Source: an uncultured Ruegeria sp. (GTDB taxonomy: Bacteria; Pseudomonadota; Alphaproteobacteria; Rhodobacterales; Rhodobacteraceae). From it: a stretch of DNA of 64,000 nucleotides. The notes beneath the pieces are model-generated. The model made no database searches and was not told where the DNA came from. It was given only the letters and a program-made list of their open reading frames with translations. Below, piece after piece: positions 29,951 to 38,368 of the stretch (positions are counted from its first letter, which is position 1; every line of letters starts with the position of its first letter). The stretch spans positions 62,001 to 126,000 of the forward strand of contig NZ_CANNGO010000001.1 of NCBI RefSeq assembly GCF_947504215.1. Direction: 5' to 3'. The translations under genes were made by a program, and so were the position numbers.

Positions 29951-29975
29951 GGGGGCGCCTGACTTAGGCGCCCCC
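29951..29975 (+). terminator. strong hairpin between the binding protein and permease genes
   Basis: A perfect ten-pair stem, GGGGGCGCCT / AGGCGCCCCC, with a GACTT loop lies 20 bases after the binding-protein stop. No T-run follows, so it is more likely an mRNA-stabilising or partly terminating structure than a full terminator. This arrangement is common after binding-protein genes in ABC operons. Confidence 0.65.
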
Positions 29976-30067
29976 TTACAGCCGCAGACTTTCCGACACG
30001 GGATCGGACGTCCGAGGCCAGAAAATGGTCCACTGATCTGCGGAACACCCGAATAACAGGGGCCAAC

Positions 30068-31114
30068 ATGGGACTATTCATCCTCCGACGGTTCGGCGTC
30101 ATGCTGTTAACAGCACTGTGCTTGACGTTCGTGGTTTTCTTTCTGACCAACCTCTATCCAAACCTTGAAAAACTCGCCAAGACGCAGGGAAACCAGCGTA
30201 TGTCCGACGAACAGGTCGAGACATGGCTTGAAAACAGAGGATATCTGCAGCCGACCCTTATCAAGTATGGCCAGTGGCTGGGCGTAATGCCGGGTTACCA
30301 AAAGGTTCAGGAGGATGGGCAGGTTTTGGGCACCTGCACGCGCCCCGGGTCAACGGCTGACAACACCCCGAGGTTCTGCGGTGTTCTGCAAGGGGATTGG
30401 GGATACTCCAGTGTGTTTAAGGACGAGGTTGGCAGCATCGTCGCCAAACGTCTGGGCAACACCGGCTTTCTGATGCTCTGTGTTCTGGTGCTGATGGTTC
30501 CATCTGCCCTTATCGTCGGAGTACTGGCCGGGATGCGTGAGGGATCAGCGCTAGACCGGTCCTTGTCCACTTTCTCGATCATCACAACGGCAACACCGGA
30601 ATATGTGTCGGGCGTGATTTTCATCGCGATCTTCACCTCATCCACTGTGGGCCTGAAATGGTTCAAGGGGACAGCGACGCAGGCGATGGACAATCCGACC
30701 TTCGAAAACTTCTTCCTGCCGGTTCTGACCATTGCACTTTATGGGATGGGGTACATCGCCCGAATGACCCGAGCGTCGATGACCGAAGTGATGACGGCCC
30801 AGTACATCCGAACCGCGCGCCTAAAAGGCGTGTCCTTCCCAAACATCGTGATGAAACACGCATTGCGCAATGCGTTGATCGCACCTTTCACCGTCATCAT
30901 GCTGCAGTTCCCATGGCTGCTGAATGGTGTTGTGATCGTTGAGACCTTGTTCAACTACAAGGGCTTTGGCTGGGCGCTGGTTCAGGCTGCAGGGAACAAT
31001 GACATTCAACTGCTGTTGGCGATTTCGGTCGTGTCGGTCTTTGTGGTTCTGGTGACGCAGCTGATCTCCGATATCGGCTATGTCTACCTCAACCCACGCA
31101 TCCGTATTTCGTAA
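30068..31114 (+). CDS. ABC transporter permease, DppB-like
   Basis: The 348-residue inner-membrane permease has a first helix at residues 9-28 and a periplasmic segment with a Cys pair (LGTCTRPG ... RFCGVLQGDWG). Several helices and the EAA-type cytoplasmic loop (YIRTARLKGVSFPNIVMKHALR) that docks to the ATPase follow. The LLNGVVIVETLFNYKGFGW and SDIGYVYLNPRI ends are typical of DppB-type BPD permeases. It is the second gene of the operon, 137 bases after the binding protein and 12 bases before the next permease. It pairs with the permease at 31127 to form the translocation pore. Confidence 0.93.
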   Translation: MGLFILRRFGVMLLTALCLTFVVFFLTNLYPNLEKLAKTQGNQRMSDEQVETWLENRGYLQPTLIKYGQWLGVMPGYQKVQEDGQVLGTCTRPGSTADNTPRFCGVLQGDWGYSSVFKDEVGSIVAKRLGNTGFLMLCVLVLMVPSALIVGVLAGMREGSALDRSLSTFSIITTATPEYVSGVIFIAIFTSSTVGLKWFKGTATQAMDNPTFENFFLPVLTIALYGMGYIARMTRASMTEVMTAQYIRTARLKGVSFPNIVMKHALRNALIAPFTVIMLQFPWLLNGVVIVETLFNYKGFGWALVQAAGNNDIQLLLAISVVSVFVVLVTQLISDIGYVYLNPRIRIS

Positions 31115-31126
31115 GGGAGATAGAAC

Positions 31127-32590
31127 ATGGAACCTCTTACCTGGACCGGCTCTATCGCCTTTCTAAACCCGCTTTTGATGGTTGCCCTTGCTGCATTGAT
31201 CCTGTCGATTGTGATCTGGATTGTCGGAAGCATTGTCCTGCCGGAAGAACAAGTTACCGTAAACCCGGATGGAACGATAACATCCAGCAGCGGTGTACGA
31301 AACCTGACAAATCTGGCCTTGCGGTACAGCTTTTTAGCCTGTGTGGCATTGGCAGTTGGTTACTTGGTGCTGGGCATCCTCATGGGCACAAGCGCCGGCA
31401 TTGTCGGGGCAATATCCCAACAATTCCTGCCCGTCTGGATGGCGCTGATCATCATGTTTGCCATGTCTATCGCCTATAAACGACGGTTGGGTCTTTATGG
31501 CAAACTGTATGACAGCCCAATCGGTATGATCGGGTTTGGCCTTGTGATGTTCTGGGTGTTCACCGGGATTTTTGGTGCACTCGACCTGATCGTGACGCAG
31601 GACCCTCTGGCACAGGTCTCGGGCATGAAGAACAAGGTCCCCGGGACGCCGTTGCCGAGCCCTGAAGATGGACAATACGCCTGGTATCTTCTGGGCGGCG
31701 ACAACCTTGCCCGCGACGTCTTTAGCCGAATGGTCAAAGGGGCCTGGATTGTGGTGCAGATCGCACCTCTGGCAACCATGTTTGCCTTCATGGTCGGTAT
31801 TACCCTTGGACTTCCGGCAGGGTATTATGGTGGTCGCCTCGACACGTTCCTGTCCTTCCTGGCCAACCTGATCCTGGCTTTCCCGGTCATCCTGCTGTTC
31901 TATCTTCTGGTCACACCGGAAATCGTGGCGACCGGCGTGCCGAACTATATGGCGGCCGTGTTGTTCGTGTTCCCGATCCTGTTTCTGACCGTTCTGCTGA
32001 ATTCACGCTATTACACGAGACCAAGTTTCCGCACGCCTCTGTTGATCGGAGTGCTGGGGGTAACGGTCTGGCTGTACTTATCGCTGATTTCTACAAATGG
32101 GTACGTGATCAACACGGATGATTACAGCATCTGGGGCCTGCCGACCTATCTGGATCTTTTCGACGTTCCAGGCGGCATTCTGGTGGTGTTCGTTTCGGTG
32201 GTCTTCGTGAACTCACCCACCGTGTTTCGCATTGTCCGAGGTTTGGCATTGGACATCAAAACCCGCGACTATGTTGCTGCGGCACAGACCCGCGGCGAAG
32301 GCCCTTGGTACATCATGCTGTGGGAAATCCTGCCAAACGCGCGTGGGCCGCTGATTGTCGATTTCTGTCTGCGCATTGGCTACACCACCATCCTGCTGGG
32401 AACCTTGGGGTTCTTCGGATTGGGGCTGCCCCCGGAAAGCCCGGACTGGGGTTCTACGATCAACGAGGGGCGCAAGCTGCTGTCGATCTATCTGCACCCT
32501 GCCCTGCCGCCTGCCTTTGCGCTATTGTCTCTGGTTCTTGGATTGAACCTGCTGGCGGATGGCCTGCGTGAGGAAAGCCTGAAGGACTGA
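31127..32590 (+). CDS. ABC transporter permease, DppC-like with long N-terminal extension
   Basis: This second pore subunit is 487 residues, against about 300 for common DppC proteins. An N-terminal extension with roughly three or four extra hydrophobic segments (residues 10-160) precedes the BPD core. A further hydrophobic insert of 60-90 residues lies within the core, before IWGLPTYLDLFDVPGG. The coupling loop is DYVAAAQTRGEGPWYIMLWEILP, and the GLGLPPESPDWGSTINEG and LNLLADGLREE tails are standard. GGGAGA precedes ATG 31127. The extra membrane segments are unusual; their role is unknown. Confidence 0.9.
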   Translation: MEPLTWTGSIAFLNPLLMVALAALILSIVIWIVGSIVLPEEQVTVNPDGTITSSSGVRNLTNLALRYSFLACVALAVGYLVLGILMGTSAGIVGAISQQFLPVWMALIIMFAMSIAYKRRLGLYGKLYDSPIGMIGFGLVMFWVFTGIFGALDLIVTQDPLAQVSGMKNKVPGTPLPSPEDGQYAWYLLGGDNLARDVFSRMVKGAWIVVQIAPLATMFAFMVGITLGLPAGYYGGRLDTFLSFLANLILAFPVILLFYLLVTPEIVATGVPNYMAAVLFVFPILFLTVLLNSRYYTRPSFRTPLLIGVLGVTVWLYLSLISTNGYVINTDDYSIWGLPTYLDLFDVPGGILVVFVSVVFVNSPTVFRIVRGLALDIKTRDYVAAAQTRGEGPWYIMLWEILPNARGPLIVDFCLRIGYTTILLGTLGFFGLGLPPESPDWGSTINEGRKLLSIYLHPALPPAFALLSLVLGLNLLADGLREESLKD

Positions 32591-32600
32591 TGTGATATCG

Positions 32601-32649
32601 GCCGGGGGCTTTGCCCCCGGACCCCCAGGATATTTTTAGCCAGATGAAG
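32601..32649 (+). repeat. dispersed intergenic hairpin repeat of Rhodobacterales type
   Basis: A perfect eight-pair hairpin, CCGGGGGC-TTT-GCCCCCGG (32602-32620), is followed by ACCCCCAGGATATTTTTAG and CCAGATGAAG. I recall nearly identical strings (GGGGGC... GCCCCCGGACCCCC, ATTTTT, AGATGAAG) scattered between genes in many roseobacter genomes. This is the only copy I found here, in the gap between the second permease and ATPase genes. It may act as a weak terminator, processing site or REP-like element. Confidence 0.6.
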
Positions 32650-32682
32650 GGGTTCCCCCGGACTCTCGCGAGGAGATACTAG

Positions 32683-34770
32683 ATGAGCAAAATGGCGGAA
32701 TATGACGGCCCGATCCTTGAGATTGACAAGCTGTCGATCTCATTTTTCACACGTCTTCGGGAAATTCCCGCCGTGATGGATTTCTCGGTCAGCGTTCAAC
32801 CCGGTGAGGCTGTTGGGCTGGTAGGGGAATCCGGGTGCGGTAAGTCTACTGTGGCACTTGGCGTAATGCAGGATCTCGGCAAAAACGGTCGGGTCGTGGG
32901 AGGCACGATCAAGTTCAAGGGCCGCGATCTGGCCGAGATGAGTTCGGAAGAACTACGCGACATCCGCGGCAATGAGATCGCCATGATCTATCAGGAACCG
33001 ATGGCGTCGCTGAACCCGGCGATGAAAATCGGCAGACAGCTGATGGAAGTGCCGATGATCCACGAGGGTGTGGGCCAGGATGAGGCTTATGCCCGCGCGC
33101 TGGAAGTGGTCACCGATGTACGTCTGCCCGACCCCGAGCGGATGTTGAATTCTTTCCCGCATCAGCTGTCGGGCGGTCAGCAGCAACGTATCGTGATCGC
33201 GATGGCGCTGATGTCAAAGCCTGCGCTGTTGATCCTGGACGAGCCAACGACCGCGCTGGACGTGACAGTCGAGGCCGCCGTAGTCGAGCTGGTTAAGGAT
33301 CTGGGCAAGAAATACGGCACCTCAATGCTATTTATTTCGCACAACCTGGGTCTGGTTTTGGAAACCTGCGACAGGCTTTGTGTGATGTATTCCGGTGAGG
33401 CGGTTGAACGCGGATCGATCAAAGACGTGTTTGACGAAATGCAGCACCCGTATACGCAAGCGTTGTTCCGGTCGATCCCTTTGCCGGGCGCCGACAAGAA
33501 TTCTCGGCCACTGGTGGCCATTCCCGGCAACTTTCCCCTGCCCCACGAACGTCCGTCGGGATGCAACTTTGGCCCGCGATGTGACTATTTCGAAGAAGGG
33601 CGCTGCGATTCACAGAATATTCTGATGGAGGCTGTTCCGGGCAATGATCGGCATCACACGCGGTGTCTGAAATTCCAGGAAATCGACTGGAACGCCCCGA
33701 TCACATTGGCCGAGCAGAAGGAAAAGGGTGAAATTGGCCGGACCGTCCTGAAAATGGACAACCTCAAGAAATACTATGAGGTGGCAGCAAATGCCCTTTT
33801 TGGAGGCGGTACAACGAAAGTTGTGAAAGCCAATGAAACCCTGAGTTTCGAAGCACATGAGTCCGAGACGCTGGCAATTGTGGGCGAATCCGGTTGCGGA
33901 AAATCCACGTTTGCCAAGGTTTTAATGGGTCTTGAAACCGCAACGGATGGTCAGATCCTTCTGGACAATCGCAATATCGAAGACGTGCCAATCGAAGACC
34001 GGGACGCCAAGACCGTGGGCGAGGTTCAGATGGTGTTCCAGAATCCGTTCGACACCCTGAACCCTTCGATGACGGTGGGCCGCCAGATCATCAGAGCGCT
34101 GGAGATCTTTGGGGTTGGCAATACCGAGGCTGAGCGCAAAAAGCGAATGCTCGAGTTGTTGGATCTGGTGAAACTGCCCCGCGCCTTCGCCGAGAGGATG
34201 CCAAGGCAATTGTCCGGCGGCCAGAAACAGCGCGTTGGTATCGCGCGGGCCTTTGCCGGGGATGCACGTATCGTTGTGGCAGATGAACCTGTCTCGGCGC
34301 TTGACGTGTCTGTTCAGGCCGCGGTGACCGATCTGTTGATGGAAATTCAGCGCGAGCACAAAACGACCCTGCTGTTCATCAGTCATGATTTGTCCATTGT
34401 GCGCTATCTCAGCGACCGGGTTATGGTGATGTATCTGGGTCATGTGGTCGAACTGGGGACAACGGATCAGGTCTTTTCACCGCCCTATCACCCATACACC
34501 GAGGCCTTGCTGAGCGCGGTTCCTATTGCCGATACGTCAATTGAGAAGGAACATATCGTTCTGGAAGGCGATATTCCATCCGCGATGGACCCTCCTCCGG
34601 GGTGTCCGTTCCAAACGCGGTGCCGCTGGAAATCCGAAGTGCCGGATGGTCGATGCGAGTCGGATGTGCCGCCAGTGAAAACACTGGCAGACGGGCACCA
34701 GGTCAAATGCCACCTGGCAGACGACGTGCTGGCCCGAATGCAGCCGGTCATAAAGATCGCCGCCGAGTGA
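32683..34770 (+). CDS. dual ABC ATPase of a peptide-type importer (DppD-DppF fusion)
   Basis: The 695-residue protein holds two complete ABC domains. Domain 1 (about 10-260) has Walker A GESGCGKST, signature LSGGQQQR and Walker B LLILDEPTTALDV. Domain 2 (about 350-610) has GESGCGKST, LSGGQKQR and VVADEPVSALDV. Each is followed by an oligopeptide-transporter C-terminal region with Cys residues (CNFGPRCDYFEEGRC and CPFQTRCRWKSEV) of the kind that can hold an iron-sulfur cluster in DppD-type proteins. One polypeptide thus powers both permeases. GAGGAG lies before ATG 32683. It is the last gene of the operon, with a terminator after it. Confidence 0.95.
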   Translation: MSKMAEYDGPILEIDKLSISFFTRLREIPAVMDFSVSVQPGEAVGLVGESGCGKSTVALGVMQDLGKNGRVVGGTIKFKGRDLAEMSSEELRDIRGNEIAMIYQEPMASLNPAMKIGRQLMEVPMIHEGVGQDEAYARALEVVTDVRLPDPERMLNSFPHQLSGGQQQRIVIAMALMSKPALLILDEPTTALDVTVEAAVVELVKDLGKKYGTSMLFISHNLGLVLETCDRLCVMYSGEAVERGSIKDVFDEMQHPYTQALFRSIPLPGADKNSRPLVAIPGNFPLPHERPSGCNFGPRCDYFEEGRCDSQNILMEAVPGNDRHHTRCLKFQEIDWNAPITLAEQKEKGEIGRTVLKMDNLKKYYEVAANALFGGGTTKVVKANETLSFEAHESETLAIVGESGCGKSTFAKVLMGLETATDGQILLDNRNIEDVPIEDRDAKTVGEVQMVFQNPFDTLNPSMTVGRQIIRALEIFGVGNTEAERKKRMLELLDLVKLPRAFAERMPRQLSGGQKQRVGIARAFAGDARIVVADEPVSALDVSVQAAVTDLLMEIQREHKTTLLFISHDLSIVRYLSDRVMVMYLGHVVELGTTDQVFSPPYHPYTEALLSAVPIADTSIEKEHIVLEGDIPSAMDPPPGCPFQTRCRWKSEVPDGRCESDVPPVKTLADGHQVKCHLADDVLARMQPVIKIAAE

Positions 34771-34787
34771 ATGAATTAAATTGACCC

Positions 34788-34820
34788 AAAAGGGCCGGTC
34801 AGTGACCGGCCCTTTCCTAT
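34788..34820 (+). terminator. terminator hairpin after the ABC importer operon
   Basis: The stem AGGGCCGGTC / GACCGGCCCT closes on an AGT loop, flanked by AAA on the left and TTCCTATTT on the right. It ends the importer transcript 20 bases past the stop and may also serve the metallo-hydrolase on the other strand. Confidence 0.8.
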
Positions 34821-34891
34821 TTCGCCCCATTTTCATCTTGGAAAGACGCATATGAGGCAGGTCGTGAGTGGTAATCCCGAGAGCTTGGTCT

Positions 34892-35878
34892 TTACCCTGT
34901 CTGCACGTTATTTCCGAAGTACATGAACTCCTGATTCATTCCCTTCACGTCACCAGCTTCCAGCTGCAAGCTGGCATTGTCCAGCATCTTGTAACTCGGC
35001 TGAACCTTGACCCATTCATCAGCAGATTGCAGCGTTGTCAGCGTGTAGGAAGTGACGTCGTTCAGGTAATGCGTCGGAATGATGATTTTTGGCTTTAGCT
35101 TGGCCACGATGTCGTTGCCTTGATCAAAGCTGAGGATATGCTCGGACCCGTCTACCGGCAAGGTCAGGACATCAACTTCACCAATCAAGTCCCAAAACTC
35201 CTGCGGCGGATTGTGGCGATTATCCCCCCAGATCAACGTGCGAATGCCGCCGGTTTCAACCAGATAGACGACCATATCCATGTGGCCAACATTGTTGGGC
35301 GGGCAAGCCTCGGCGCCAAACTCGGCCAACGCATTTGTCCAGTCATACCAACCCGGAGCGACGCAGGCATGCTTGTCGGCAAATCCGGTAATCTTCAGAT
35401 CTGCAAATTCGAAATTGCCCGCCATTCGGTCCAACACCATGGTGGAACTTGGGCGCTCAATCGCATCGTGGTCGAAATGGGCATGGGTGGACATCGTAAT
35501 ATCAACCGGAATCTGCGGAAATTCGTTCCTGAACCACAATCCCCACGCGCCAGACGGATCATCCCGCCAGGGATCAAACAGAACTGTGGCCCCATTTGGG
35601 GATGTAATCTTGATGGCACAATGACCGTAGTAATCGATCCCAACGGTTCCCGTGCTGGCCTGACCCGTAGCGCCCTGCAGATCAATCACGTGGTTGTTGT
35701 TGCCAGGTTGCAGCCAAGCTTGAGATTGGGCTTGGGCAGGCTTTGCCTCAATCAGCGATGCCCCTGCACCAATACCGGCTGCACCGGCTGCCATGAAAAA
35801 CGACCGCCGCGACAACCCGGGCGCAAGCGCATCCCTGTTCCCTTTCACAATCGTGGGCTTCAGATCTTTGCGATCCAT
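34892..35878 (-). CDS. Tat-exported metallo-beta-lactamase-fold hydrolase
   Basis: The 328-residue protein starts at ATG 35878 behind AGAGAGG. A twin-arginine signal (LSRRSFFMAAGAAGIG, cleavage after KPAQA) directs it folded to the periplasm. The core resembles UlaG/Lactamase_B_3 hydrolases, with the metal motif STHAHFDHDAIE, a later His of DNRHNP, and IIPTHYLNDV. The substrate is unknown; relatives act on lactones, phosphodiesters or N-acyl compounds. It is convergent with the ABC importer operon, which also uses a Tat-exported component. Shared substrate handling is possible but rests only on position. Confidence 0.85.
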   Translation of the reverse strand: MDRKDLKPTIVKGNRDALAPGLSRRSFFMAAGAAGIGAGASLIEAKPAQAQSQAWLQPGNNNHVIDLQGATGQASTGTVGIDYYGHCAIKITSPNGATVLFDPWRDDPSGAWGLWFRNEFPQIPVDITMSTHAHFDHDAIERPSSTMVLDRMAGNFEFADLKITGFADKHACVAPGWYDWTNALAEFGAEACPPNNVGHMDMVVYLVETGGIRTLIWGDNRHNPPQEFWDLIGEVDVLTLPVDGSEHILSFDQGNDIVAKLKPKIIIPTHYLNDVTSYTLTTLQSADEWVKVQPSYKMLDNASLQLEAGDVKGMNQEFMYFGNNVQTG

Positions 35879-36007
35879 GTTTGATCCTCTCTGCTGGGTT
35901 GGCGCGGCGTGTCCCGCGCTCTGCCAAAGAGGGTAACAAGTCATCTAACCTTGGCTCAGACCGGAAAAATCTGGGGGGAATATGGGGCCAATCCCCATAT
36001 TTCCTGA

Positions 36008-36970
36008 TCACGAAATCGCGAGCAGATGGCTCCGCAGGTTTTGCGACCGCCCATCAAGGCCAAGCTTGCGACGGATGTTATTGCGATGAAAATCAATGGT
36101 CGACGTTTCGCGCGACAGCGCTTTTGCGATGTCTTTTGTCGTCTTTCCAAACATGACCATTTGCGCAACTTCAATCTCAGTCGGCGTCATGACCGCAAAA
36201 GCGTCTGTCAGCTTATCCGACATTGATGAGGTAATTTCATTAAGATTGTTTTCCGCCAATTCCAGATACACATGCTGGGCTTCATCTCGCCCCAGATGGC
36301 TGCGAACCTTGTCGAGATAGGGCAAGACCCTGTTTCGAACTTGATCGACGATCTCATGGTCTCGGCTTTTGCGGTCATCATCCAAACTGGACAGCAAAAC
36401 CCGCAACGCCGTGTTGGTTTCCTGCAATTCGCGCGTGCGCTCTGCAACGCGGTTTTCAAGCTGAGTCAGCGTTTCGTTAAGCTTTTCCTCCAACGCACGG
36501 CGCAGGTAAACCTCTTGCAACAAAGCCAAATCCGATTCGACGATGCGAGCGAATTGGCCCAAACCTTCCCGAAACAAAAGCGCCTGACGATTGCGTTTCC
36601 GATCCAAGACACAAATGGTGCCAAACACCGTTCCATCGGGCCACTTCAGCGGCAGACCGATATAGAATGACATCCCGTGTTCTAAATCGTCATTATCGGC
36701 CCAAGCCGGATCACAGCTCGCATCTTCGACGACAAGCTCTCCGTCGCGCTCAAAGACCCCCTGGCAATACAGCTTAGGGTTCAACCGGAAACTTAGCCCG
36801 ACCGGATAGGGATTGTCTGGATGATCGGAGGTTATGAGAACCGCGTGTTCCGGCGCATCTGTTTTCATAATCAGGCTGGCAGGCACATCCGCCAGCTGCG
36901 CGACCAGATCGACTAGCTGCTGCCAGTTGACCAAAGTATCCTTGGGAATTTTCGGGCGATCACGTGGCAT
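36008..36970 (-). CDS. GAF-domain LuxR-type transcriptional regulator
   Basis: The 320-residue regulator starts at ATG 36970 behind GGGGAGG. Residues about 15-155 look like a GAF sensor (SFYIGLPLKWPDGTVFGTIC). A coiled coil (about 165-215, LTQLENRVAERTRELQETN) and a linker follow. The C-terminal LuxR/GerE helix-turn-helix (about 260-315) contains MTPTEIEVAQMVMFGKTTKDI and TIDFHRNNIRRKLGL. It stops 129 bases before the metallo-hydrolase start on the same strand, so it may regulate that gene or the importer. The ligand is not predictable; there is no kinase or phospho-acceptor domain. Confidence 0.87.
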   Translation of the reverse strand: MPRDRPKIPKDTLVNWQQLVDLVAQLADVPASLIMKTDAPEHAVLITSDHPDNPYPVGLSFRLNPKLYCQGVFERDGELVVEDASCDPAWADNDDLEHGMSFYIGLPLKWPDGTVFGTICVLDRKRNRQALLFREGLGQFARIVESDLALLQEVYLRRALEEKLNETLTQLENRVAERTRELQETNTALRVLLSSLDDDRKSRDHEIVDQVRNRVLPYLDKVRSHLGRDEAQHVYLELAENNLNEITSSMSDKLTDAFAVMTPTEIEVAQMVMFGKTTKDIAKALSRETSTIDFHRNNIRRKLGLDGRSQNLRSHLLAIS

Positions 36971-37068
36971 CCAGAGCCTCCCCTTTGCCGGGCAGTTCTC
37001 TTTCAGACTAGATTGCCAACCGGGCAGCAATCAAGAAACGGGCGCTCTGCACTGCGGCATGGCGGCGC

Positions 37069-37647
37069 TCAGCCACCCCAGATCACTTTCACGTAGTTCT
37101 GGGTTTCTTTGTAGGGTGGGATTCCACCATGTTTTTCAACCGCCTTCGGACCGGCATTGTAGGCGGCCAGCGCAAGGCGCCAGGACTTGAACTTACGATA
37201 CTGCCACGACAGATACCGTGCGCCGCCTTCAAGGTTTTGCTTGGGGTCATGTGGGTTCACGCCCAACAGCTCTGCGGTCTGCGGCATAAGCTGCGCCAGC
37301 CCGAGCGCGCCCTTGTGAGACTTGGCGTGTGGGTTCCAGCCACTTTCCTGCTGCACAAGACGCAAAAAAAGCTCTTCCGGAATACTGTGCAGCCGGGCCG
37401 CGTCGCGGGCCATTGACAGGTATTGGTCGCGATAGTTGCCGGTGTAGCGTTTGTTGAATGTCCCTTGCGCCGCTTTGGGCTTCAAACGCTCGGACCCGCG
37501 GTACTGTGTCGCCGCACGGGAATCCAACACTTTGGCCTGCTTCAGAAAAATGTCCTTACGGCTTTTAGAGGACAGCGTCTGCGCTTCCAAAGAACCTGAA
37601 ACCAAAGCAAGGCACAGGGCACACAAACCAACAACCAGAGAACGCAT
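37069..37647 (-). CDS. lytic transglycosylase (SLT domain)
   Basis: A 192-residue secreted murein hydrolase. It has a Sec signal peptide (about residues 1-22, SGSLEAQ), a short linker, and the SLT lysozyme-like domain from residue 75. The catalytic Glu101 is in VQQESGWNP, with the signature [14 protein letters not shown] and the AYNAGP motif near the end. It cleaves peptidoglycan glycan strands to 1,6-anhydro products. It is single-domain and monocistronic, divergent from ssb, with about 200 bases between them. Confidence 0.92.
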   Translation of the reverse strand: MRSLVVGLCALCLALVSGSLEAQTLSSKSRKDIFLKQAKVLDSRAATQYRGSERLKPKAAQGTFNKRYTGNYRDQYLSMARDAARLHSIPEELFLRLVQQESGWNPHAKSHKGALGLAQLMPQTAELLGVNPHDPKQNLEGGARYLSWQYRKFKSWRLALAAYNAGPKAVEKHGGIPPYKETQNYVKVIWGG

Positions 37648-37852
37648 AAAAGCCTATCCCGCTCGTTCCAAAATCAGTCGGAGTATATGTATTCCAGTCA
37701 AAAATGAAAGCTTGGTAAATGGTGTCGAAAGAATTCTTGCCGACTGTTGTCGTGATCAACTGTGTTTTAACCATGATGCAGGCCGTATAGGGTCGCACAG
37801 ACACGCAGCGCCAGATTCGGCGCATCTAAGTTAGAACAGAACGGGGAGTTTC

Positions 37853-38350
37853 ATGGCGGGTTCAGTCAATAAGGTCATTTTGGTCGGCAATCTTGGCCGC
37901 GATCCCGAGGTCCGGTCATTCCAGAACGGCGGAAAAGTATGCAATCTGCGCATCGCCACATCAGAGAACTGGAAAGACCGCAATACTGGCGAACGGCGGG
38001 AACGTACGGAATGGCACTCGGTCGCCATTTTCTCGGAACCCTTGGCCCGTATTGCCGAGCAATATCTGCGCAAAGGCAGCAAGGTCTATATCGAAGGTCA
38101 GCTGGAAACGCGCAAATGGCAGGATCAGTCTGGTCAAGACCGGTATTCAACCGAGGTTGTTTTGCGCCCCTATCGCGGCGAGCTGACCCTGCTGGACAGC
38201 CGTGGTGGTGACAGCGGTGGCGGTCAATCTGGCGGTTATGGTGGCGGCCAGGCCGGTGGAGGCTATGGCGGCGGAGACCCATATGGGTCCCCATCCAGCG
38301 CACCTGCCCCGGCATCCGGCGGAATCGACGACGACGAGATTCCGTTCTAA
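37853..38350 (+). CDS. ssb: single-stranded DNA-binding protein
   Basis: SSB coats single-stranded DNA in replication and repair and recruits partners through its C-terminal tip. The 165-residue protein has the OB fold at residues 1-110 ([25 protein letters not shown]), a Gly/Gln-rich flexible linker, and the acidic tip DDDEIPF. The start is ATG 37853 after GGGG. I found no convincing alphaproteobacterial SOS box (GTTC-N7-GTTC) upstream. The site-2 protease gene starts 18 bases after the stop. Confidence 0.97.
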   Translation: MAGSVNKVILVGNLGRDPEVRSFQNGGKVCNLRIATSENWKDRNTGERRERTEWHSVAIFSEPLARIAEQYLRKGSKVYIEGQLETRKWQDQSGQDRYSTEVVLRPYRGELTLLDSRGGDSGGGQSGGYGGGQAGGGYGGGDPYGSPSSAPAPASGGIDDDEIPF

Positions 38351-38368
38351 GCGAAACGGAGACATCAA

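Noticed and set aside
35120-35884. 254-codon open frame on the plus strand
   Set aside because: It is antisense to the metallo-hydrolase, which has a signal sequence and metal motif.
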